Source: Pseudomonadota bacterium
GTDB lineage: Bacteria; Desulfobacterota; Binatia; Binatales; Binataceae
DNA length: 64,000 bases
NCBI GenBank assembly: GCA_021325025.1
Contig: JAJPHZ010000030.1
Coordinates: 45,121 to 109,120, forward strand
Reading direction: 5' to 3'
Below, in pieces: positions 45,714-55,146 of this stretch (positions are counted from its first letter, which is position 1; each line of letters opens with the position of its first letter). The notes under the pieces were generated by a model. That model saw only the letters and a list, made by a program, of their open reading frames with translations, had not been told where the DNA came from and did no database searches. The translations under genes were made by a program, and so were the position numbers.

Positions 45714-46508
45714 ATGCGTCTTAAAGGAAAGATTTCCCTGATCACCGGCGGCGCTTCCGGCATCGGCGAAGCCACCGCCAAGACCTTCGCCCGCGAAGGC
45801 TCCACGGTCATGATCGCAGACCGCGACGAAACCAATGCTGCGCGCGTGGTGGGCGAAATCCGCGCCGCCGGCGGCGCCGCCGATTGCGTCATCGTCAACG
45901 TGGGCAAGCCGGCCGACGTCGAGCGGATGGTGCAAACCACGGTGGACAGGTTCGGACGAATCGACGTCCTGCTCAACAACGCGGTCTACACGGCGATGGG
46001 CCGCGTTGCGGACATTGCGCTGGAGGAATGGCAGCGCACGCTCGACGTCAGCCTGACGGCATACTTTTATGCCACGAAGTTGGTACTGCCGATAATGGTC
46101 AGACAGCGCAGCGGCGTCATCCTCAACACCTCCTCCACCGCCGGTTTTTTGGCCGACTACAAGCTGGTGCCCTATGCCGTGGTCAAGGCGGGTGTGCTGG
46201 CGCTGACGCGCAACACCGCGATCGAGTACGCACGCAAGGGTATTCGCTGCAACGCGGTCTGCCCCGGCTCGACCGCAACGCCGGGCTTCCTGCGCACCCT
46301 GACGCGTCCCAAAGGCTTCAAGGAAATCTACGAGAACACGATTCCGATGGGCCGCCTGGCCCAGCCTCAGGAAATTGCCAACGTGATGCTGTTCCTGGCC
46401 TCCGACGAAGCATCATTTGTAACCGGCGCCTACTACTTGGCCGACGGCGGCTTCACCGCCCACTCCGGCAACCCCTACGTACCCGGCCAGGGTCCCGATT
46501 GGGAGTGA
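45714..46508 (+). CDS. Short-chain dehydrogenase/reductase
   Basis: 264 residues. The TGGASGIGEATAKTFA cofactor site (about 11-26), NNAVYTAMG and the catalytic triad (NTSSTAG Ser, YAVVKAG Tyr/Lys) are all present. MGRLAQPQEIANVMLFLASDEASFVTGAYYLADGG is the usual C-terminus. It follows the CoA transferase and converges on a second SDR of similar size. The residues AREG-STVMIADRDET suggest NAD. Confidence 0.93.
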   Translation: MRLKGKISLITGGASGIGEATAKTFAREGSTVMIADRDETNAARVVGEIRAAGGAADCVIVNVGKPADVERMVQTTVDRFGRIDVLLNNAVYTAMGRVADIALEEWQRTLDVSLTAYFYATKLVLPIMVRQRSGVILNTSSTAGFLADYKLVPYAVVKAGVLALTRNTAIEYARKGIRCNAVCPGSTATPGFLRTLTRPKGFKEIYENTIPMGRLAQPQEIANVMLFLASDEASFVTGAYYLADGGFTAHSGNPYVPGQGPDWE

Positions 46509-46725
46509 GCGCTACGAGACCACGGATGCGTCCGCCTTGCCGATGCGAAGGGCCGCCACTGTGTCCGCCATCGGGGCGTTGGGCGGCTGAATAGTGGGAC
46601 AGGCGGCCGTGCCTGTCGATTACGCGCGAGCATTTGTTGCGCGCGCCACCTTTAAATTCTTCCAGGGCGGAGCCTTCAGGTGCATCGCGCCGTCAACACC
46701 GGGCACGCCGGACATTTCACGCCGG

Positions 46726-47520
46726 CTACCACTCGGGGCCTATGCCGAACAGGCTGGGCATCCCGGTGTGGGCCGTCAGGCCGCCGTCGGCAACAAAGCA
46801 GGCACCCGTGATGTACGACGCTTCGTCGGAGGCCAGGAACAGAACCAGGTTGGCGATTTCCTGGGGTTCGCCGAAACGGCCCATCGGGATCGCCTGGCAA
46901 ATCCGATCCGCGATGTGCCCGGGCTGAACATTGAGCGCCCCAAGCAGCGCCGGCGTCGCGATCGGTCCGGGACACACGGCGTTGCAACGGATTCCCTTGC
47001 GTGCGTATTCGATCGCCGTGGTGCGGGTCAGGTTGATGACACCGGCCTTGATCGCATTGTAGGCGCCCAACATGTAGTCGCCGCCCAGACCCGAGATTGA
47101 CGCGGTGTTGACAATCACGCCGCGCTTGCGCGGCATCATCTCCGCAAGCGCGCACCTGGTCGCATACCAGTACGCGGTAAGCCCGACGTCGACCGTCTTC
47201 TGCCATCCGGCCAGCGCAATTTCGCCGATATGCCCGGCGGTCGTCGTGATCGCGTTGTTGTGCAGAATGTCGAGTTGGCCGAAACGATCAACCGCCGCCC
47301 TGACCATCGCCTCGACTTCCCTGGGCTGACCGATATCGGCATGCACGAACTCGGCGCTACCGCCCGCGTCGCGGATCTGATCGACCATCCGATGCCCGCC
47401 CTCGTCGTTGAGATCGACCACCACGACCGCCGCGCCCTCGCGCGCAAAGGTGCGCGCCGTGGCGGCCCCGATTCCCGACGCCGCTCCGGTGATCAGCGAA
47501 ACCTTGTCCTTGAGCCTCAT
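46726..47520 (-). CDS. Short-chain dehydrogenase/reductase, paralog of the convergent SDR
   Basis: 264 residues with TGAASGIGAATARTFA, NTASISG and YNAIKAG. IEYARKGIRCNAVCPGPIATP is near-identical to the same block of the convergent SDR. The ATG at 47520 has GGAGAAAGGG upstream, and extra in-frame codons before it are excluded. Equal length and shared blocks mark a paralog pair placed tail to tail, 217 bases apart. Substrate unknown. Confidence 0.93.
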   Translation of the reverse strand: MRLKDKVSLITGAASGIGAATARTFAREGAAVVVVDLNDEGGHRMVDQIRDAGGSAEFVHADIGQPREVEAMVRAAVDRFGQLDILHNNAITTTAGHIGEIALAGWQKTVDVGLTAYWYATRCALAEMMPRKRGVIVNTASISGLGGDYMLGAYNAIKAGVINLTRTTAIEYARKGIRCNAVCPGPIATPALLGALNVQPGHIADRICQAIPMGRFGEPQEIANLVLFLASDEASYITGACFVADGGLTAHTGMPSLFGIGPEW

Positions 47521-47899
47521 TACCCTTTCTCCGGCGAATCCACGCCCTGGCGCCCCCGGCGCAGTGTTTCCCAGCCTGTAGTCTCGGTTAGCTAACGTGT
47601 CAATTCGTCGGACAGGGCCTCGGCGTCCCTGAGGCCGCCGAATTTGAAACTTTCGCTCAAGCAATTAAACCTTGGCGAGCATCTTGCGCGGCTTCACCGA
47701 TTTTGCCGCGCTGCGCCGACACCTGCAGGCGCGTGCGCAGCGGTCCGAGACCAACGACATCAAAGACGTTCCCCGGGCACAATTACTGCGGCCGCGGTTG
47801 CGCATGACCAGCGGCCGGCGCCATCCATCGCGCGCATACGGATTCTCCAGAGTTGGCGCGAGATATACTGGCCCGGCCGCACGCGGTGTTTGTCCACTA
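47521..47899. other. Gap without a supportable gene
   Basis: 379 bases between the SDR start and the DUF1329 gene end, both on the minus strand. No frame with a recognisable motif, no tRNA and no strong hairpin was found. It should contain the SDR promoter, but no good -35/-10 pair could be placed. Confidence 0.5.
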
Positions 47900-49264
47900 T
47901 CACTTCATGATGCGTGAAAGGCTGCCCGGTGTGGTGGTATCAGCCATATCCCGATATTGCGGAGGAATTGGTCCGGCCTGGGAGCCCGCTCCATCCTCGT
48001 CAATCGTGGTAGGGCTTTCGACCGTCGCGGTTATGTGCGAGTTTTGAAGGTCGACCGCCGTGATATTGCCGGCGCTGGCAAGGTCAATCAGGGTGCGCTG
48101 ACCTCTGAAATTGATCGGTGTGCCGATCCCCCATACGAATTTCCATAATCTGCCGTTTCGGTCGTAAGACTCAAGCAGACCGGAGATAAGAGTCTCGGCA
48201 TCCTCATAAAAGACCCGTTGTGAGTAGCAATACGTACCTGAGGAGGGGAGCCATTGAAGATTGAGGACGTAAACATCGCGCAGCTCCCAGTGTCCTCTAC
48301 CGGCTTTGGGCCAACCGGGAAATGTGCCTGGAGGCTGAACGTAGGAACTCCGGTCGAAGGCCTTGTCATAATCCATAATTATGGCGAGCAGTTTTTTCTT
48401 GCCGAGCAGGGTGATCTTGAAATTTGGCGGCATCCAGGCGTTGTCGTCTTCCACGAAGTCGGTACCCAGAATCGGCGCGCAGCGCGCCGCGCTTGACAAA
48501 CGCAAGGAGCGCCGCAGCGAGGGCAGGAACACGTATATTTCCTCAACCCGGGTCGGATCGTCAGGCCGCAAGGTCAATTCGGTCGTATACTTGGACTGCT
48601 CGGGAAGTATCTCGGTCAGGCGGCTGACGTAGAAAATGCCGTTGGCGAAGGGCAGATTGATGGGTCCGCCCGGCGGGTCGCTCAGGTGCATCAACCGGTA
48701 GAAGGTATCGTCACTCTCAAGATTCGAGACATTGCCGTAACTATCCACCAACCAGTTGTAGGCGTGGAAGTTGATCATCTTGGGCAGAAAAACGGCCCAG
48801 GTATTGTACGCGAGCTTGACCCCGATGTTTGGTTCGGTCGGATTGGGGAACGGCACGCCGGCCACGTAACCCTTCCACGAGAAACCACCGGTGGGCAGCG
48901 GTACGAGTCGGGTTTGTCCGCCGTACTTTTCCGTGTCGTCGGCAAATTGGCGGGGGAGCGGGTAGTGTTGGGTCGGCGCCACCTCGACCGTGTATTCCGA
49001 TCCGGCTCCGACATGCCATTTATACAGTCCCGAATACGCCGCCTGCAGCGACACCGCCATGAACTTGCGGTATTGCCGCCAGTTTTGCAGCGTGATCTTC
49101 GTACCGGGCGGGATCGTCTCAGCCGAGTCGGCATCGGCCAACGCCTTGTAGCTCGCGACGTTGTAGTTGAACTCCGACTCGACCTGCGCGGCGGTCACAC
49201 CGCCCAGATAGAAAACCATCGCGGCCGTGATCAGCAATCCCCAAAGGAGTCTTAAGTTTCGCAT
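47900..49264 (-). CDS. DUF1329-family exported protein
   Basis: The 454-residue protein has an N-terminal signal sequence (MRNLRLLWGLLITAAMVFYLGG, cleavage near 25). DUF1329 segments follow: IPPGTKITLQNWRQYRKFM, VPFPNPTEPNIGVKLAYN, a central SLRRSLRLSSAARCAPILGTDFVEDDNA and RRVFYEDAET-like turns. The family is linked to the outer membrane and lipid or hydrophobic-compound handling. The start at 49264 has AGGAGG. It may help move hydrophobic substrates for the neighbouring hydrolases. Confidence 0.85.
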   Translation of the reverse strand: MRNLRLLWGLLITAAMVFYLGGVTAAQVESEFNYNVASYKALADADSAETIPPGTKITLQNWRQYRKFMAVSLQAAYSGLYKWHVGAGSEYTVEVAPTQHYPLPRQFADDTEKYGGQTRLVPLPTGGFSWKGYVAGVPFPNPTEPNIGVKLAYNTWAVFLPKMINFHAYNWLVDSYGNVSNLESDDTFYRLMHLSDPPGGPINLPFANGIFYVSRLTEILPEQSKYTTELTLRPDDPTRVEEIYVFLPSLRRSLRLSSAARCAPILGTDFVEDDNAWMPPNFKITLLGKKKLLAIIMDYDKAFDRSSYVQPPGTFPGWPKAGRGHWELRDVYVLNLQWLPSSGTYCYSQRVFYEDAETLISGLLESYDRNGRLWKFVWGIGTPINFRGQRTLIDLASAGNITAVDLQNSHITATVESPTTIDEDGAGSQAGPIPPQYRDMADTTTPGSLSRIMK

Positions 49265-49638
49265 CACCCGCCTCCTTGCCCCCGAAAGGCAGGAATATTT
49301 TATGGTACGCAAGCTGCGACCCTCGCCGCTGCTTGGTAAACGCACGTTTTTTGGAGCTAGCACCCACGAATGTTGGTTGTCAAACAGAACAGGCCCTGCT
49401 GACTATTTTTCTACTTGCAGTTTTGTGCAGGGCATCGATGCCTCGGCGGCCGGATTCGCCGAGCAGCGCCTTTGGCGCCTCGAGGTCGGCGATCTCACAG
49501 CGCTCGCATCGGCTGTTGAATCAGCGGCGGGTTGACCACCGCCCGACTCCCCTCGTCGATGCAGTGGTAGCCTGCGCATAAGGACCGCTGTCGTCAGGGG
49601 CGCGCGGCTGCAACAAACTGCCGAGCCGACTCGCAAAC
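49265..49638. other. Gap without a supportable gene, possible promoter
   Basis: 374 bases between the DUF1329 start and the CocE-type gene end. On the minus strand TTGACA followed after 18 bases by TAGCTC, inside about 49360-49390, could be a weak promoter for DUF1329. No coding frame is convincing and no RNA gene was seen. Confidence 0.4.
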
Positions 49639-51513
49639 TCAAGGGCGCGGTATGATCGGCAAAATCACGTGGGAGGGATGATCGCGGTCGTGGTAGATGG
49701 TGTTGGTCGCGATCACCATCCGCCGATGCTCGTTGAGCGGCTCGCCGGTGTTGGGATTGACGTCGAAGCGCGGAAAGTTGCTGCTGGAGATGTCGAGCCG
49801 GATGCGATGGCCCGCCTTAAACAGGTTGGAGGTCGGGTAGAGCTGGATGGTGAACTGATAGATGGCTCCAGGTGTCATCAGCTCGGCCCGCTCCAGTGAA
49901 TTGCGAAAGCGCGCCCGGATGATGCCGTCCTCCAGGTTCATGTCGATGCCGGCGGGATAATCCGGCGCCGGCGGATGGACGTCGATCAGCTTGGCGGTGA
50001 AGTCGGTGTCCGGCGCGGAGGACGACGCGTAGAGCTTGACGTCGATTGGACCGGTGACCTCGACGTCCTCGGCAAGCGGCGGCGTCATGAAGACCAGCAC
50101 GTCGCGGCGGGCCGACAGCGGCAGCGAATCCTTGCAGTTCCAGATGTGCGGACCGCATTTCTGATCCCAGGCGCCCTCGTGCATGATGACGTCGGGCGAC
50201 ACCAGGGAAAAGGCCGACGAGATGTTGCCCCCGATGGTCGGCACGGGGTCGCGCGGGTCGAAATCGTAGGCGGTCCAACTGCGCGGCGCCGAGGGCGGCA
50301 TGGGCCGGAGCGTGCCGTCGCCATACAAATAGTAGGGCGTCCACCTGGTGCGCGCCAGCGGCCATTCGTACTCGTCGCGCCACACGCCGCCGTGCAAATG
50401 GCGTCCGTCGGGGCCCCGCCGTTCGCTCCCGCCGCCCATCACGAAAATCTTAACGGGCGCCTCGTGCTCGACGCCGTTGGCGATGTTCCTGAGCCAGCGG
50501 TCGTACCATCGCAGACGAAGCGCGTAGCCGTCGATCGCCGCCGCCTCGCCGAAGTCGACCTCACCATGCATGTGCAACATGTGCTGACCATGAGTCCACG
50601 GCCCCATGATCATCTTGATCGGACCCTTCTTGCGCGCCGCCAACGCCATGTAGCTCATCGTGGTCTGCCGCGCCCAGGAGTCGTACCATCCCCCGATCAG
50701 ATAGACGGGCACGTCCTGGTGCGCCTCGATGTTGTCGACGACGTTGAAGCCGGGCTGCTTCCAGTAGGCGTCGTTCTCGCCGTGGCCCATCGCGAAGACC
50801 AGCCAGTCCTCGTACTCGGGCGCCAGGCGCAGCGGCGTCATCCCCTTTCGGATCGGCAGATGCGTCAGGTAGGAGGTGATGTTGCGGCCCGCCTCCTCCA
50901 GGATCGCGCGGGTTGCGCGGTCCTTCGCCGCGCGGCTCTTGACGGGCGCGGTGATGGTAAAGACCCAGTTCATGAAGCGCAGCTCGAAGGCGCCGCCGTT
51001 GCGCATCCCGAAGTAGCCGGCGTTGGCGACCGGATCGACCGGCACCATCGCGCGCAGCCCGGGAGCGCCGGCGATCGCGAGCGCGTGCTGGGTTCCGCCC
51101 GGATAGGAAGTGCCGGTGGTGCCGATGGCGCCGTCGCTCCAAGGCTGGTTTACGATCCAGGCTGCGGTATCGAAGCCGTCGGCCGGATCGTCGGTCATCA
51201 TATGCCATACGCCCTCGGAGGCGAAGCGGCCGCGCGTGTCCTGAATCACGCCGACATAGCCGCGGCTGGCGAAGAACTGCGGCCATGCCAGCGGCTGCTG
51301 CGGATGCCCCTGCTTGCCGTAGGGCGTACGCTCCAGGATTACGGGAAACCGGCCCGCGCGGCGCTTGCCGCCGGCCGCCGGAAAATACAGGTCGGTGGCC
51401 AGCCGCACGCCGTCGCGCATCGGCACCATGACGTCGCGCTCCACCACGTACCGCGACGGATCGACCTGCGGGACAGGCAGCAGCGGGAGCGGGGCTGGGA
51501 CAGACGCGCTCAT
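49639..51513 (-). CDS. CocE/NonD-family alpha/beta hydrolase
   Basis: The 624-residue hydrolase has the nucleophile motif GTSYPGG (Ser136), the Asp in GGWYDSWARQ and the His in GPWTHGQH. A C-terminal jelly-roll (GPIDVKLYASSSAPDTDFTAKL, IRLDISSSNFPRFDVNPNTG) completes the Xaa-Pro dipeptidyl-peptidase/cocaine-esterase layout. It may hydrolyse esters or acyl-peptides. No signal peptide is evident. It is divergent from an amidohydrolase. Confidence 0.92.
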   Translation of the reverse strand: MSASVPAPLPLLPVPQVDPSRYVVERDVMVPMRDGVRLATDLYFPAAGGKRRAGRFPVILERTPYGKQGHPQQPLAWPQFFASRGYVGVIQDTRGRFASEGVWHMMTDDPADGFDTAAWIVNQPWSDGAIGTTGTSYPGGTQHALAIAGAPGLRAMVPVDPVANAGYFGMRNGGAFELRFMNWVFTITAPVKSRAAKDRATRAILEEAGRNITSYLTHLPIRKGMTPLRLAPEYEDWLVFAMGHGENDAYWKQPGFNVVDNIEAHQDVPVYLIGGWYDSWARQTTMSYMALAARKKGPIKMIMGPWTHGQHMLHMHGEVDFGEAAAIDGYALRLRWYDRWLRNIANGVEHEAPVKIFVMGGGSERRGPDGRHLHGGVWRDEYEWPLARTRWTPYYLYGDGTLRPMPPSAPRSWTAYDFDPRDPVPTIGGNISSAFSLVSPDVIMHEGAWDQKCGPHIWNCKDSLPLSARRDVLVFMTPPLAEDVEVTGPIDVKLYASSSAPDTDFTAKLIDVHPPAPDYPAGIDMNLEDGIIRARFRNSLERAELMTPGAIYQFTIQLYPTSNLFKAGHRIRLDISSSNFPRFDVNPNTGEPLNEHRRMVIATNTIYHDRDHPSHVILPIIPRP

Positions 51514-51639
51514 GGCAGGAGACTATTACGCTATCGCGTGGCCCGCGAACAGCGTCCGCCATCGCCCTGACGGACTATGGCGTTGGGAGCGAGTCTGTTA
51601 AATTGCGAATCAGCAACCGGGCAAATTCGGGAGGAGAGC

Positions 51640-52746
51640 ATGATCAAGAAGGCAATTTCGGCGGACTCGCATATCGTCGAGCCGCCAGGCACCTACGTCG
51701 ATCGCATCGACAAGAAGTACAAGGACATCGCGCCGCGCATGCTGCGGGACGAGAAGCTGGGCGACTACTTCACGATTCACGGGATGGAGGGCGTCAAGAT
51801 CACGCTGGGCCTGATGGCGGCGGCGGGCAAGAGCGCCGAAGAACTGGGCCGCGGCGGCCACAAGTTCGAGGACCTTTATCGCGGCGGATGGGACCCCGAG
51901 GCGCGGATGGCGGACCAGGACCGCGACGGCGTGGCAGCCGAAGTCATCTACCCGACCACCGGGATGATGCTGTGCAACCATCCCGACGTCGACTACAAGA
52001 AAGCCTGCTTCGACGCCTACAACCGCTGGCTAGCGGAGTTCTGCTCGCCGCATCCGGATCGCCTGATCGGCCTGGCCCAGACGGCGATGCGCACGCCGCA
52101 AGAGGGAATCGAGGACCTGCGCGAGGCCAAGGCGATGGGTTTTCGGGGCGTGATGATGCCGGGCAATCCGGGCTACAAGGACTACGACGACCGCGCTTAC
52201 GACGAGTTTTATGCGGCGGCGGTTGAAATGCGGATGCCGTTGTCGTTTCACATCCTGACCAGCCGGACCGACAACATTGCCAATCCGCAGCGCGGCCCCA
52301 AAATCAACGGCTTTTTGGCGATCATCCGCGGATGCCAGGACATCATCGGCACACTGATCTTCGGCGGCGTCTTCGAGCGCCATCCCAAACTCAAGGTGGT
52401 CTGCGTGGAAGCCGATGCGGGCTGGGTGCCGCATTACATGTACCGCATGGATCACGCCTACAAGCGCCATCGCTACTGGCTGCCGCCCGGCCAGGAATTG
52501 TCGAAAATGCCCAGCGAGTATTACCGCGAAAACGTCTACACCACTTTCCAGGACGACTGGGTAGCCTTCCAGATGAAGGACATGTGCAACATCCGCCGCT
52601 TGCTGTGGGCCAACGACTATCCGCACAGCGACTCGACCTGGCCCTGGTCGCAGGAATTGCTGCGCGAGCATCGCAAGGGGCTGAGCGACGAGGAGTTCAA
52701 CCTCATCGTGCGCGACAACGTCGCGGAACTGTACGGACTGAATTAA
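51640..52746 (+). CDS. Amidohydrolase 2 (PF04909) family protein
   Basis: The 368-residue enzyme starts MIKKAISADSHIVEP, with GGAGGAG upstream; the longer frame start at 51577 is not needed. It has SFHILTSR, ANDYPHSDSTWPWSQ and DNVAELYGL. The central block AAAGKSAEELGRGG through GWDPEARMADQDRDGVAAEV matches the gene at 36179. A strong terminator follows. Confidence 0.88.
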   Translation: MIKKAISADSHIVEPPGTYVDRIDKKYKDIAPRMLRDEKLGDYFTIHGMEGVKITLGLMAAAGKSAEELGRGGHKFEDLYRGGWDPEARMADQDRDGVAAEVIYPTTGMMLCNHPDVDYKKACFDAYNRWLAEFCSPHPDRLIGLAQTAMRTPQEGIEDLREAKAMGFRGVMMPGNPGYKDYDDRAYDEFYAAAVEMRMPLSFHILTSRTDNIANPQRGPKINGFLAIIRGCQDIIGTLIFGGVFERHPKLKVVCVEADAGWVPHYMYRMDHAYKRHRYWLPPGQELSKMPSEYYRENVYTTFQDDWVAFQMKDMCNIRRLLWANDYPHSDSTWPWSQELLREHRKGLSDEEFNLIVRDNVAELYGLN

Positions 52747-52774
52747 CAGCGCCGCAGCCAAATGCGCCAGTCAG

Positions 52775-52810
52775 GGGCGGACCGCCGATGCGGCCCGCCC
52801 TTGTCGTTTC
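52775..52810 (+). terminator. Rho-independent terminator
   Basis: GGGCGG-A-CCGC and GCGG-C-CCGCCC pair over a CGAT loop (ten pairs, one mismatch). TTGTCGTTTC follows directly. It ends the rightward amidohydrolase transcript. Confidence 0.8.
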
Positions 52811-52821
52811 CATATCCTCAA

Positions 52822-52844
52822 ACCTCTCCCTGACCATGGAGAGG
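52822..52844. repeat. Degenerate copy of the palindromic repeat
   Basis: ACCTCTCC and GGAGAGG pair over an 8-base loop in the gap between convergent genes. This resembles the 5' hairpin of the repeats at 4388 and 4520, but the second hairpin is missing. Homology is possible, not shown. Confidence 0.4.
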
Positions 52845-52867
52845 CGGCAGATGACGTCAGAACGATT

Positions 52868-53761
52868 TCAATCGTCGATGTGGCGCTTGATGAAGTTGAA
52901 CATCAGGCGCTGCCCCTCCACGCATCCCGACAGCATCCACATCTGCATGAACGCGTGCGGCATGTCTTCCAGCACGTGCACCTCGTGAGGGATTTCCGCC
53001 CGGCTCAGCGCCGCCGCCATCGCGTAGCTTTCCGGCAACAGATTGTCGGCGGTGCCGCAGATAATGAAGGTCGGCGGTAGTGCGCCGGGCCGCACTGCGC
53101 GAATCGGGCTGACGCGTGGATCATCCAGCTTGTGTTCGTAGTCGTCACCCAGGTAGTTGCGGTTGGTGCCCGCCACGCCGCCCTCGCGCCCGCGCTGCAT
53201 CATTTCGCGGATGTCATACAATCCGTACAGCAACAACAGCGCCTTAAGCCGGGCGCCGGCGGGATTTTTGCCGATTTCCAGCGCGGTGGCCGCGGCCAGG
53301 TTGGCTCCGGCCGAGTCGCCGCCGATCACGATGCGCGACCCATCGCCGTCCCATCGTTTGGCGTTTTCATGCGCCCACCGCACGGCGAAGACGCAGTCTT
53401 CAAAGCCGGCCGGAAAAGGATGCTCCGGGGCCAGACGGTAATCGAGGTTGAGCGTCAGACAACCCGCCTCGGCGAACTGCATGCCGAGTTTGCGATGACT
53501 TTTGGAGCTGCCGGCAACCCATCCGCCGCCGTGCAGATAGATCGCCACCGGGTACGGACCTGCGCCCTTGGGCACTGACACATCGGCGCGCAGACCGGGA
53601 CGCAATTCGACGTCCTCGTGAAACGCGCCGATCTCGGGCGGCCGCGCGTTGGTGGGGCCGATGGTCGCGTTGATCGCCTCGCGCAGCCCTTTGTAGTCGG
53701 TGGGAAAGGGCGATTTCTTCACCCGTTCCAGCACGCCTCGTTCTTTTTCGCTGTATCCCAT
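52868..53761 (-). CDS. HSL-type alpha/beta hydrolase (esterase)
   Basis: 297 residues. HGGGWVAGS (77-85) holds the oxyanion hole, and GDSAGANLA (Ser150) is the nucleophile. GTADNLLPES gives the Asp and MPHAF the His. This is the hormone-sensitive-lipase family pattern of short-chain esterases and lipases. It shares the strand and neighbourhood of an amidohydrolase at 53801, 39 bases away, so the two may be one operon. Confidence 0.9.
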   Translation of the reverse strand: MGYSEKERGVLERVKKSPFPTDYKGLREAINATIGPTNARPPEIGAFHEDVELRPGLRADVSVPKGAGPYPVAIYLHGGGWVAGSSKSHRKLGMQFAEAGCLTLNLDYRLAPEHPFPAGFEDCVFAVRWAHENAKRWDGDGSRIVIGGDSAGANLAAATALEIGKNPAGARLKALLLLYGLYDIREMMQRGREGGVAGTNRNYLGDDYEHKLDDPRVSPIRAVRPGALPPTFIICGTADNLLPESYAMAAALSRAEIPHEVHVLEDMPHAFMQMWMLSGCVEGQRLMFNFIKRHIDD

Positions 53762-53800
53762 GGTTCACGCTCCGAATTCGTTTGCGCGGATTGAATCGTT

Positions 53801-54904
53801 CTATAGCCCGTAGAGCTGCGCCGCGTTGTCCAGCACGATCTTGCGCGTCTCCGCCTCGGGCAGTTCAACGAAGTCCCTGGCGATCTGCTCGCGCGAGCGC
53901 GGGAAGGTGCCCTCCGTATGCGGATAGTCGGAACCCCACATCAGGTGATCGACGTTGAGCAGCGAGCGCGTCAGCAGGCCGGCCTTGTCGTCCTCGAAGG
54001 TGAAGTAGAACTGCCGCTTGCAGTAAAAGGAGGGGGGTTCGTCCAGATGCGGCTCGATCCATCCGCGATGGTCTTCCCACAGATGGTCGAGCAGGCGCAC
54101 TGCCGCCGCCACCCATCCGATTCCGCCTTCCACCACCACGAACTTCAACCTCGGATAGGCGCCGGGAACGCCCGAAGACAGGATTCCCGCCAGGGTGCGT
54201 ATCTGTCCCACCATCTTCAGATCCATCACCAGCGGCAACAGCGGCAGGTCCTGGCGCACCGGCTCCTCGGTGGCCGCGTTGTGAAATGACAGGATCATGT
54301 CGTTGTCCTGCAACGCCGCCCACAGCGGCTGGTAGTAAGGATCCCAGTAGGGAATCTTAGGCTGGCAGGACGGGATGATGACGGACTTGATGCCCGCTTT
54401 GCGCACCCGTTCGGCTTCCTTGACCGCCCATTGGATAGGTCCGCTGGTCGGCAGCATCGCTACGCCCACGTAGCGGTCTGGCGCCACCGAGCAGAACTCG
54501 ATCAGCCAGTCGTTGTAGGCGCGGCAGCATTCGCGTTTGTAGTCGGGATCGGGTGCCCCGTACAGCATCAGCGCGTAGTTGGGATAGAGCACCTCGGCGC
54601 GGATGTTGTCGAGGTCCTGGTCGCCCAACCGCAGTTTGGGATCGATCGACTCGGGCCGCACGTCTTTAAAATGATTCTTGGAGCGGTCCAGGGTGCGCCC
54701 CTTGAGCTTGTCTTCCATCATGCCGGCCATCAGATCGGCGCCCTGGACGGGCGGAATGCCTTCCACGATCATGTAGTCGGCATCCTTGCCCTCCATGAAG
54801 TGCGGCGCGCGCTCGCGCCACGCCCCGGTCATCCGCTTGGTCCACAGATCCAACGGTTCCACCACATGACTGTCGGCGGAAATGAATTTGTCGCTAATCG
54901 CCAT
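53801..54904 (-). CDS. Amidohydrolase 2 (PF04909) family protein
   Basis: About 367 residues, starting MAISDKFISADSHVVEPLDLW, with GGAGG 7 bases before. Metal-site residues are in SADSHVVEP, SFHNAATEE and MWGSDYPHTEGTFPRS, and it ends DNAAQLYGL. Sequence between these blocks is more distant from the 36179/51640 pair. It precedes the esterase. Substrate unknown. Confidence 0.87.
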   Translation of the reverse strand: MAISDKFISADSHVVEPLDLWTKRMTGAWRERAPHFMEGKDADYMIVEGIPPVQGADLMAGMMEDKLKGRTLDRSKNHFKDVRPESIDPKLRLGDQDLDNIRAEVLYPNYALMLYGAPDPDYKRECCRAYNDWLIEFCSVAPDRYVGVAMLPTSGPIQWAVKEAERVRKAGIKSVIIPSCQPKIPYWDPYYQPLWAALQDNDMILSFHNAATEEPVRQDLPLLPLVMDLKMVGQIRTLAGILSSGVPGAYPRLKFVVVEGGIGWVAAAVRLLDHLWEDHRGWIEPHLDEPPSFYCKRQFYFTFEDDKAGLLTRSLLNVDHLMWGSDYPHTEGTFPRSREQIARDFVELPEAETRKIVLDNAAQLYGL

Positions 54905-55146
54905 CGTCCGGCCTCCTGCAAACACGTGCTCACGTCCACGGCGCCGCCAAGGCCCCAAGGACGGCTTAAACGTAGCCGATCCAACGCGCGATCAAAAGCT
55001 CCGAATGGAAGCAAAACAGCCCCTTTGCAATTGGACGCGCCTTCTATCCGCCACCGCGGCCTCAAAGCGGCCGTCCGTACAGCAATCCCGGACGAGGTCG
55101 ATCCACAAGCGTCGGTTCGAAACCGCCCGTTGAAACTTGGTGACCG

